A stretch of 64,000 nucleotides of DNA from assembly GCF_021390595.1 (NCBI RefSeq), contig NZ_JAJEJR010000001.1:2728001-2792000 (forward strand), given 5' to 3'. A program made the translations under genes and the position numbers. The notes below the pieces were generated by a model. The model saw only the letters and a program-made list of their open reading frames with translations. It searched no databases and was not told the DNA's origin. Source of the DNA: Paraburkholderia sp. HP33-1. Its GTDB lineage: Bacteria > Pseudomonadota > Gammaproteobacteria > Burkholderiales > Burkholderiaceae. This document shows, piece by piece, positions 57,416-64,000 of this stretch (its first letter is position 1; the number at the start of each line of letters is the position of its first letter).

Positions 57416-58190
57416 ATACGATTTCATGGTGAACGCATTCGCGGCGTCGGGGATCGTCGCGGTGCTGGCCGGCGTGGTCGGCTATTTTCTGGTGATGCGC
57501 GGACAGACGTTCGCCGGCCATGCGCTGTCGCATGTCGGCTTCACCGGCGCGACCGGCGCGGTGCTGATCGGCGTGTCGCCCATCTGGGGGATGATCGGCT
57601 TCACGCTCGCGGCCGGTGTCGGCATGGGCGCGCTCGGCGAACGGCTCGCCGGACGCGACGTCGCAATCGGCGTGATCCTGTCGTTGTCACTTGGCTTCGG
57701 GCTGCTGTTTCTGCACTTCTTCACCGCGTATGCGACGCAGGTCACGGCGTTGCTGTTCGGCAACGTGCTCGGCGTGAATGCGTCGACGCTCGGCGTGCTC
57801 GCGGCGTTGGGCGTGGTCAGTCTCGTTGCGCTCGCGGCGATCATGCGGCCGCTGCTGTTCGCGTCGCTGCAACCGGAGCTGGCCGAGGCGAAGGGCGTGT
57901 CGCTGCGTCGCGTGTCGGTGCTGTTTCTCGCGATCGCCGCGCTGGCCGTTGCCGCTTGCACGCAGATCGTCGGCGTGCTGCTCGTGTTCACGTTGATGGT
58001 CGGCCCGGCCGCCGCCGCGCAGAACCTGAGCACGCGGCTGTCCACCGGGGTCGTGCTCGCGGCCGTGTTCGCGCTCGCGCAGGCGTGGCTCGGGCTAACG
58101 CTCGCGTTTTATACCGATTGGCCGACGAGCTTCTGGATCACCGTGCTGTCGGCGGTGGTGTATGGCGGGAGTCTGCTGAAGCGGCATTGA
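57408..58190 (+). CDS. znuB: Zn/Mn ABC transporter permease ZnuB
   Basis: A 260-residue inner-membrane permease of the ABC-3 family with about eight helices; segments FAGHALSHVGFTGATGAVLIG and AACTQIVGVLLVFTLMVGPAAAA are diagnostic. The start at 57408 (MFEYDFMVNAFAASG) overlaps the histidine-rich end of znuC by 8 bp. It forms the channel with the ATPase and receives metal from ZnuA. A terminator follows 25 bp after the stop codon. Confidence 0.93.
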   Translation: MFEYDFMVNAFAASGIVAVLAGVVGYFLVMRGQTFAGHALSHVGFTGATGAVLIGVSPIWGMIGFTLAAGVGMGALGERLAGRDVAIGVILSLSLGFGLLFLHFFTAYATQVTALLFGNVLGVNASTLGVLAALGVVSLVALAAIMRPLLFASLQPELAEAKGVSLRRVSVLFLAIAALAVAACTQIVGVLLVFTLMVGPAAAAQNLSTRLSTGVVLAAVFALAQAWLGLTLAFYTDWPTSFWITVLSAVVYGGSLLKRH

Positions 58191-58214
58191 GCGCTGCTTG
58201 CGCCGATCACACGA

Positions 58215-58247
58215 AAAAACGGCGGCACATCACGTGCCGCCGTTTTT
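58215..58247. terminator. Bidirectional terminator between znuB and fghA
   Basis: A 14-bp perfect stem, AAAAACGGCGGCAC (58215-58228) with GTGCCGCCGTTTTT (58234-58247), has an ATCAC loop, between convergent operons. Confidence 0.92.
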
Positions 58248-58275
58248 CATTTCGCGCCGCACTCCGCAACGTTTT

Positions 58276-59127
58276 TCAGCCGAGCAACACCTTCGCGTGA
58301 TGCGCGAGATGATCCTCGATGAACGTCGAAATGAAGTAGTAGCCGTGGTCATAGCCAGCATGACGGCGCAGCGTCAGCGGCTGACCCGCGGCTTTGCACG
58401 CCGCTTCGAACACGTCGGGATTCAGCTGAGTGGGCAGGAACTGATCCGCGAGCCCCTGATCGACGAGAATCCCTTGCGCGAATTTGCGTGTTGCGTGCGC
58501 GACCAGCTCGCTCGCGTCGTACTGCTTCCACGCTTCGCGGTTCTCGCCGAGATAACCGCTGAACGCCTTCTCGCCCCACGGGCAGCGGATCGGCGCTGCA
58601 ATCGGCGCGAACGCCGACACCGACCGATAGAGGTCCGGATTGCGCAGCGCGAGCATCAGCGCGCCGTGCCCGCCCATCGAATGACCGAAGATGCCGAGGC
58701 GCGCGCCATCGACCGGCAAGTTCGCGAGCGCCGTTTCGCGCAGCTCGTCGCGCACGTACGAGTACATGCGGTAGTTCCGCGCCCACGGCTCCTGGATCGC
58801 GTCGACATAAAAGCCCGCGCCGACGCCGAAGTCCCATGCAGCGCCTTCGCCGGGCACACCTGCGCCGCGCGGGCTCGTATCCGGCGCGATCAACGCGATG
58901 CCGTGCTGCGCCGCGAAGCGCTGCGCGCCGGCCTTGATCGCGAACGTCTCTTCGGTGCAAGTGAGCCCCGCGAGATAGAACAGCGCGGGCACATTCGCAT
59001 TCGATGGCAACGCCTGCGGCGGCAGGTAGACCGAGAAGCGCATCGGCAGACCGATCGTGCGCGACTCGTGCCTGTAAAAGCGCTGCTCGCCGCCATGGCA
59101 GGCGTGCGACGAAAGTAGTTCGAGCAT
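58276..59127 (-). CDS. fghA: S-formylglutathione hydrolase FghA
   Basis: Hydrolyses S-formylglutathione to formate and glutathione, the last step of glutathione-dependent formaldehyde detoxification. The 283-residue esterase-D protein has the nucleophile motif GHSMGGHGAL (about residues 146-155), GYDHGYYFISTFI with the catalytic histidine, and AWDFGVGAGFYVDA. It starts 15 bp after the frmA stop codon, so the two genes form an operon. Confidence 0.95.
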   Translation of the reverse strand: MLELLSSHACHGGEQRFYRHESRTIGLPMRFSVYLPPQALPSNANVPALFYLAGLTCTEETFAIKAGAQRFAAQHGIALIAPDTSPRGAGVPGEGAAWDFGVGAGFYVDAIQEPWARNYRMYSYVRDELRETALANLPVDGARLGIFGHSMGGHGALMLALRNPDLYRSVSAFAPIAAPIRCPWGEKAFSGYLGENREAWKQYDASELVAHATRKFAQGILVDQGLADQFLPTQLNPDVFEAACKAAGQPLTLRRHAGYDHGYYFISTFIEDHLAHHAKVLLG

Positions 59128-59142
59128 CGCGACGCTCCTCTT

Positions 59143-60249
59143 TTAGTACAGCACGACCGAGCGGATCGACTCGCCCTTCTTCATCAGGTCGAAGCCCTCG
59201 TTGATGCGTTCGAGCGGCAGACGGTGCGTGATCAGATCGTCGATATTGATCTTGCCTTCCATGTACCAGTCGACGATCTTCGGCACGTCGGTGCGTCCGC
59301 GCGCGCCGCCGAACGCCGAGCCCTTCCACTCGCGGCCCGTCACCAGCTGGAACGGCCGCGTGCTGATCTCCTCGCCCGCCGCCGCCACGCCGATGATGAA
59401 CGACTGGCCCCAGCCCTTGTGCGTGCATTCGAGCGCCTGGCGCATCACCTTGACGTTGCCGATGCATTCGAACGAATAGTCGGCGCCACCGTCGGTCAAC
59501 TGCACGATGTGATCGACGACGTTCTCGACTTCGTTCGGGTTGATGAAGTGCGTCATGCCGAACTTCTTCGCGAGTTCGACGCGGCCCGGGTTGATATCGA
59601 CGCCGATGATTTTGTCCGCGCCGACCATCTTCGCACCCTGGATCACATTCAGGCCGATGCCGCCGAGCCCGAACACCACCACGTTCGCGCCCGCCTCGAC
59701 CTTCGCCGAGTACACGACCGCGCCGACGCCGGTCGTCACGCCGCAGCCGATGTAGCAGATCTTGTCGAACGGTGCGTCTTCACGCACCTTCGCGACCGCG
59801 ATCTCCGGCACGACGATGTAGTTCGAGAACGTCGACGTACCCATGTAGTGGAACAACGGCTTGCCATCGAGCGAGAAGCGCGAGGTCGCGTCGGGCATGA
59901 GGCCTTTGCCCTGCGTCGAGCGGATCGCCTGACAGAGATTCGTCTTGCGCGACAGGCAGAACTTGCACTGGCGGCATTCGGGCGTGTAAAGCGGAATCAC
60001 GTGATCGCCCTTCTTCAACGTGCCGACGCCCGGCCCGACATCAACGATCACACCCGCGCCCTCGTGGCCGAGAATCGCCGGGAAGATGCCTTCGGGGTCC
60101 GCGCCCGACAGCGTGTAGTAGTCGGTGTGGCAGATACCCGTCGCCTTCACTTCGATCAGGACTTCACCGGCGCGCGGACCTTCTAGATCGACTTCCTCGA
60201 TCGTCAACGGGGCACCGGCTTTCCATGCGATCGCTGCTTTGGTCTTCAT
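59143..60249 (-). CDS. frmA: S-(hydroxymethyl)glutathione dehydrogenase FrmA
   Basis: Class III alcohol dehydrogenase that oxidises S-hydroxymethylglutathione formed from formaldehyde. The 368-residue product has catalytic zinc residues in [15 protein letters not shown] and [10 protein letters not shown], structural cysteines in [18 protein letters not shown] fold [17 protein letters not shown] and [15 protein letters not shown]. The start [12 protein letters not shown] at 60249 follows AGGAG. It is 129 bp downstream of a xylulokinase gene on the same strand. Confidence 0.96.
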   Translation of the reverse strand: MKTKAAIAWKAGAPLTIEEVDLEGPRAGEVLIEVKATGICHTDYYTLSGADPEGIFPAILGHEGAGVIVDVGPGVGTLKKGDHVIPLYTPECRQCKFCLSRKTNLCQAIRSTQGKGLMPDATSRFSLDGKPLFHYMGTSTFSNYIVVPEIAVAKVREDAPFDKICYIGCGVTTGVGAVVYSAKVEAGANVVVFGLGGIGLNVIQGAKMVGADKIIGVDINPGRVELAKKFGMTHFINPNEVENVVDHIVQLTDGGADYSFECIGNVKVMRQALECTHKGWGQSFIIGVAAAGEEISTRPFQLVTGREWKGSAFGGARGRTDVPKIVDWYMEGKINIDDLITHRLPLERINEGFDLMKKGESIRSVVLY

Positions 60250-60378
60250 CGTCAATACTCCTCTGGATCCGTGAATGCGAAATGGCGTAGTGCGCCGGTC
60301 GACTGCGCGGCGCGCGAAAAGCGTCATGGTATTGCAAAGTGCGTGACCGTAGCGTTGCCGCGTTCAGTACCGTGCCTT

Positions 60379-61845
60379 TTACTTCGCCTCGCGCGGCGTC
60401 GTAGCACCGAACCACGGCTCGACCCTGCCATACAGATCGATAAAACGCGCATAGCGTTCGACGAGCGCCGCATCGCCTCGCGGACCCGCGACGCGCGTCG
60501 CGCCCGGCGCGAGCGCGGCGAGATCGCGCATCTGCCAGTGGCCGCACGCGAGACCGCCGAGGATCGCCGCGCCGCGCGGCGCCGCGTTCGGAGAATCGAC
60601 CGCGTGCAGCTCGACGTCGAGCGCGTCGGCGAGCAGTTGTCGCCAGCGCGCATCGACGGAGCCGCCGCCCGCGAGCTTGAGCGCCGTCACTGGCGCGCCG
60701 CTCGCGCGAATCGCGTCGAGCCCCGCGCGCAGCGAGAACGCGACGCCCTCGAACGCGGCACGCATCATCGCGCCGCGCGTATGCTCGAACGACAGACCGA
60801 GCCAGCCGCCACGTGCCTGCGGATTCAACCACGGCGTGCGCTCGCCGGTCAGGTACGGCAGGAAGGTCAGCGTCGGCGCGGCGTGAACGGCTGCATGGGC
60901 GCTTGCGTCTGCCGCATCGCCGAATGCCTCGCGATAAGCGTCCGCCCATTCGTACGACAGCCACCCGCGCACCCGCTCCAGCGCGATGCCGACGTTCTGC
61001 ATCGCCGCCATCCGATACCAGTGATCGCTCGCCGCGCGATAGCGATGCAAGCCCTTCAGCGGCGCGGGCTCGTCGTTCGCGAGCACGACGATCTGTCCGC
61101 CGGTGCCGGTCGTCAGCAGCGCGTCGCCGTCACACACAAGTCCGCTGCCGAGTGCCGCGCACGGCGTGTCGGCGCCGCCGGTCGCGAGCACGATACCGGC
61201 CGGCAGGCCGAGTGACTGTGCGGCCTGTGACGACAGCACGCCCGCCGCCGCATACGACGGCGCCAGCGGCGCGAACCACTCGCGCGGAATCTCGAGGCGT
61301 TCCAGCAGCGCCGTGTCCCGCACGCCCGCGGGATCGGCGAGCGCGGTCGCGCACGCGTCGGATGCATCGGTCACGCACGCGCCGCCGAGCGCGAAACGCA
61401 GCCAGTCCTTCGGCTGCAGCGCCCAACGCGTGCGACGCGCGGCTTCGGGTTCATGCAGCACGAGCCAGCGCAGCAGCGGACCGGCCATGCCCGGCGCAAC
61501 CGGATTCGGTTGCGGCTCGGGCCACGCGTCGAGCACGGCGAGCGCGCGCGAGTCGGGCCACAGCATCGCCCGCCGCACCGCTGCGCCGTTTGCATCGAGC
61601 AGCACGACGCCGTGCATCTGGCCCGAGAAGCCGATGGCGCGCACCCCGTCGCGCAGCTCGCGCGGCAGGCGCGCCAGGGCATCGACGAGGGCGTTCCACC
61701 AGGTCTTTACGTCGATTTCAGCCCAACCCGCGTGCGGTGTCATGAGCGCATAAGCGACGCTCGACACCGCCTGCTCGTGTCCATGTTCGTCGACGATTGC
61801 CGCTTTCAGGGAGCCGGTGCCGAGGTCGATGCCGAGAAAACTCAT
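60379..61845 (-). CDS. xylB: Xylulokinase XylB-like, second copy in the window
   Basis: A 488-residue FGGY kinase with GIDLGTGSLKAAIVDEHG (about residues 4-21), FSGQMHGVVLLD, TGGADTPCAALGSG, TGTGGQIVVLAND, and LAGGGSVDARWRQLLAD. SGQMHG marks it as a xylulokinase type, distinct from the copy at 46507. No dehydrogenase or transporter sits beside it; frmA is the next gene. The start MSFLGIDLGTG at 61845 is family-like; an upstream 17-residue extension is possible. Confidence 0.87.
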   Translation of the reverse strand: MSFLGIDLGTGSLKAAIVDEHGHEQAVSSVAYALMTPHAGWAEIDVKTWWNALVDALARLPRELRDGVRAIGFSGQMHGVVLLDANGAAVRRAMLWPDSRALAVLDAWPEPQPNPVAPGMAGPLLRWLVLHEPEAARRTRWALQPKDWLRFALGGACVTDASDACATALADPAGVRDTALLERLEIPREWFAPLAPSYAAAGVLSSQAAQSLGLPAGIVLATGGADTPCAALGSGLVCDGDALLTTGTGGQIVVLANDEPAPLKGLHRYRAASDHWYRMAAMQNVGIALERVRGWLSYEWADAYREAFGDAADASAHAAVHAAPTLTFLPYLTGERTPWLNPQARGGWLGLSFEHTRGAMMRAAFEGVAFSLRAGLDAIRASGAPVTALKLAGGGSVDARWRQLLADALDVELHAVDSPNAAPRGAAILGGLACGHWQMRDLAALAPGATRVAGPRGDAALVERYARFIDLYGRVEPWFGATTPREAK

Positions 61846-62197
61846 GAGCGCGGGACGTTGAAATGAGGGTGAGGAATCAGCCAGCGAGGCTGGCAACGTG
61901 CGTCGTCAAAACAGCACTATGCGTGAAGCCTGATAGACGTCATTGATTCTCACACATATCCCCGCGCACGACGAACCCGCGCCGCGCACGCGACGCACCG
62001 TTCGCGGCCGCCGCCCGATAGGGCTCGCCGCCGCCCGATGGCCGATCCGTCCCACGCGTGGCTTTAATTTGCCTTTCAAACGCCCCCCGTGCATATCGCC
62101 GCCGGGAATGCCGGAATAGCCCCGCGTGGTCTTGTTGCGACTTTTCGTCCCCGATACCTTGGAGTCATCCCAAAACGAGATGGTGGAGACAGACGAT
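61846..62197. other. 352-bp divergent region between xylB and the NCS2 permease gene
   Basis: No gene. A 13-bp direct repeat GCCGCCGCCCGAT occurs at 62007-62019 and 62027-62039, 20 bp apart, the only feature noticed. Confidence 0.5.
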
Positions 62198-63607
62198 ATG
62201 CAAGCAAACACGGTTCACCCGTGCGACGAGCGCCTACCCGCGGGCCAGTTGCTTACCCTCGGTATTCAGCACGTGCTGGTCATGTACGCCGGCGCGGTTG
62301 CGGTGCCGCTGATCATCGGCGCGGCGCTGAAGCTGCCGAAAGACCAGGTCGCCTTCCTGATCAGCGCGGATCTGTTCTCCTGCGGCATCGCCACGCTGAT
62401 CCAGACGCTCGGACTGTGGATCTTCGGCATCCGCCTGCCCGTCATCATGGGCTGCACATTCGCGGCCGTCGGCCCGATGGTCGCGATCGGCACCAATCCT
62501 TCGCTCGGCATCCTCGACATCTTCGGCTCGACGATCGCGGCCGGCGTGATCGGCATTCTGCTCGCGCCCGCGGTCGGCAAGCTGTTGCGCTTCTTCCCGC
62601 CGGTCGTGATCGGCGTCGTGATCTCGGTGATCGGCCTGTCGCTGATGGAAGTCGGCATCAACTGGGCAGCCGGCGGCGTGGGCAATCCCGACTACGGCAA
62701 TCCGGTGTATCTGGGCCTGTCGCTCCTCGTGCTGACGCTGATCCTGCTGATCAACAAGTTCGCCAGGGGCTTCGTCGCCAATATCTCGGTGCTTCTCGGC
62801 ATCGTCGCGGGCTTCGTGATCGCGCTGCTGCTCGGCCGCGTCAACATGGACGGCGTCACGCACGCTCCGTGGGTCGGCTTCGTGATGCCGTTCCACTTCG
62901 GCCTGCCGCACTTCGATCCGCTGTCGATCGCGACGATGGTCACCGTGATGTTCGTCACCTTCATCGAATCGACCGGGATGTTCCTCGCGGTTGGCGACAT
63001 GGTCGATCGTCCGGTCGACCAGAAAACGCTGGTGCGCGGCTTGCGCGTCGACGGCCTCGGCACGCTGATCGGCGGCATCTTCAACTCGTTCCCGCATACG
63101 TCGTTCTCGCAGAACGTCGGGCTGATCGGCGTGACCGGCGTGAAGAGCCGCTTCGTCTGCGCGATGGGCGGCGTGATCCTCGTGCTGCTCGGCCTGTTTC
63201 CGAAGATGGCGCAGGTGGTCGCGTCGGTGCCGGCATTCGTGCTCGGCGGCGCGGGCATCGTGATGTTCGGCATGGTCGCGGCGAATGGCATCAAGGTGCT
63301 GTCGCGCGTCGACTTCGTGAGGAATCACCACAACCTGTTCATCGTCGCGGTCAGCATCGGGCTCGGCCTCGTACCAGTCGTGTCACCGCACTTCTTCTCG
63401 CAACTGCCGCCGGCGCTGTCGCCGCTATTGCATAGCGGGATTCTGCTCGCGTCGGTCTCTGCGGTCGCGCTGAACCTGATCTTCAACGGCGTGAAAAGCG
63501 AGAAGAAGGCGAAGAGCGAGATTCGCCGTGCCGGCCGCGATCTCGACAAAAGCGTGGGCGGCGAAGCGCAGCACAGCGAGATGCTGCGAGCGGCGGATCT
63601 GCACTGA
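62198..63607 (+). CDS. NCS2 purine permease (xanthine/urate type)
   Basis: A 469-residue proton-coupled nucleobase transporter with about 12-14 helices. Family motifs: VMYAGAVAVPLIIGAAL (about residues 28-44), FIESTGMFLAVGD, and the NCS2 signature region SFSQNVGLIGVTGVKSR. It resembles xanthine/urate permeases (UacT/XanP type). The start at 62198 (MQANTVHPCDERLP) follows GGAGAC; ATG 62180 is a less likely option. It is monocistronic and ends with a terminator. Confidence 0.9.
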   Translation: MQANTVHPCDERLPAGQLLTLGIQHVLVMYAGAVAVPLIIGAALKLPKDQVAFLISADLFSCGIATLIQTLGLWIFGIRLPVIMGCTFAAVGPMVAIGTNPSLGILDIFGSTIAAGVIGILLAPAVGKLLRFFPPVVIGVVISVIGLSLMEVGINWAAGGVGNPDYGNPVYLGLSLLVLTLILLINKFARGFVANISVLLGIVAGFVIALLLGRVNMDGVTHAPWVGFVMPFHFGLPHFDPLSIATMVTVMFVTFIESTGMFLAVGDMVDRPVDQKTLVRGLRVDGLGTLIGGIFNSFPHTSFSQNVGLIGVTGVKSRFVCAMGGVILVLLGLFPKMAQVVASVPAFVLGGAGIVMFGMVAANGIKVLSRVDFVRNHHNLFIVAVSIGLGLVPVVSPHFFSQLPPALSPLLHSGILLASVSAVALNLIFNGVKSEKKAKSEIRRAGRDLDKSVGGEAQHSEMLRAADLH

Positions 63608-63657
63608 GCATCGTTGATGCGTCATTGATGCTTCGCGCGACGCCGAATGCCGCGCAT

Positions 63658-63695
63658 AAACAGAAACGCCACGGCATGCCGTGGCGTTTCTGTTT
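63658..63695. terminator. Terminator after the NCS2 permease gene
   Basis: A 38-bp perfect palindrome: AAACAGAAACGCCACGGCA (63658-63676) and its complement (63677-63695), between convergent genes, with T on the right and A on the left. The effective loop would be the central GCATGC. Confidence 0.88.
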
Positions 63696-63724
63696 TGCTT
63701 CAGCGTTTCATCAACCCGCCGCGC

Positions 63725-64000
63725 TTACCCCGCGCTCGCCGCCGATGCCGCAACCGGCGCGCTCGCCGCACCGTAGTCGACCGGTGCGTCGGCGGGACGC
63801 GGCTGCTCGCCGTTGTGCTCGATCCAGCCGCCGCCGAGCGCCTGATACAGCGTGACCAGGTTCTGCAGACGCTCCATGCGCGCGGTAACCAGCGCCTGCT
63901 GCGCCACATACAGAGCAGTCTGCGCGGTCAACACCGACAGATAGCTGTCGACACCGCTCTTGTAACGGAGGGTCGACAGATCCAGCCGGCGCTGCTCGGC
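63725..64000 (-). CDS. 3' end of an outer-membrane efflux lipoprotein (NodT/OprM family), truncated by the window
   Basis: The last 91 residues of a tripartite efflux outer-membrane factor. From the window edge it reads RLDLSTLRYKSGVDSYLSVL, then AQTALYVAQQAL and NLVTLYQALGGGW, the typical NodT C-terminal hairpin, followed by a proline/alanine tail and a stop codon at 63725-63727. The N-terminus and the pump genes lie beyond the right edge. It is convergent with the NCS2 permease gene. Confidence 0.9.
   Translation of the reverse strand, partial: AEQRRLDLSTLRYKSGVDSYLSVLTAQTALYVAQQALVTARMERLQNLVTLYQALGGGWIEHNGEQPRPADAPVDYGAASAPVAASAASAG

Overview
The window looks like a chromosomal segment of a Burkholderiaceae beta-proteobacterium, most likely Burkholderia or Paraburkholderia. 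This rests on high GC, heavy C/G third-position codon use, and housekeeping blocks typical of that family: xseA/sodB, lpxK-ycaR-kdsB-adk, murJ-rpsT-argF-murB, queG-ogt-xerD and kynBUA with a divergent Lrp-type gene. No database search was possible, so species level is not claimed. About 60 protein genes are supported. I saw no tRNA, rRNA, insertion sequence or CRISPR array.

Layout. 0-18 kb is core housekeeping: superoxide dismutase, exonuclease VII, lipid A and KDO synthesis, adenylate kinase, an HSD10-type dehydrogenase, the lipid II flippase, S20, ornithine carbamoyltransferase, MurB, YajQ, PlsY, YbaK and an acyl-CoA synthetase. 17.4-35 kb continues with a queG-ogt-xerD minus-strand unit facing tsaE-amiC, then EamA, pirin, a thioredoxin-TPR protein, TcdA, PdxH, Cfa, a DUF72 protein, MsrA, a flavin reductase and the kynurenine operon for tryptophan breakdown.

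35.0-36.56 kb is a small low-GC accessory island. It holds an apparent polymorphic toxin with a C-terminal RNase A-like (CdiA-CT) domain, followed by two paralogous CdiI-type immunity genes that sit on a 364-bp tandem duplication. This is the most unusual biology in the window.

36.6-55.2 kb is a large sugar-alcohol catabolism region. One minus-strand unit has an AraC-type regulator, an RbsABC-type transporter, a zinc alcohol dehydrogenase, an FGGY kinase and an SDR; its substrate is unknown. A plus-strand unit has D-arabitol dehydrogenase, xylulokinase and a SorC-type regulator. A second minus-strand unit has sorbitol dehydrogenase, a CUT1 polyol transporter and a HAD phosphatase. The dalD and smoS operons share nearly the same promoter and a palindromic operator at the same distance from the -10 box, which suggests one regulator controls both.

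55.2-64 kb carries a zinc/manganese ABC transporter whose ATPase has a histidine-rich tail, the glutathione-dependent formaldehyde pair frmA-fghA, another xylulokinase, an NCS2 purine permease, and the 3' end of an outer-membrane efflux gene that runs off the right edge.
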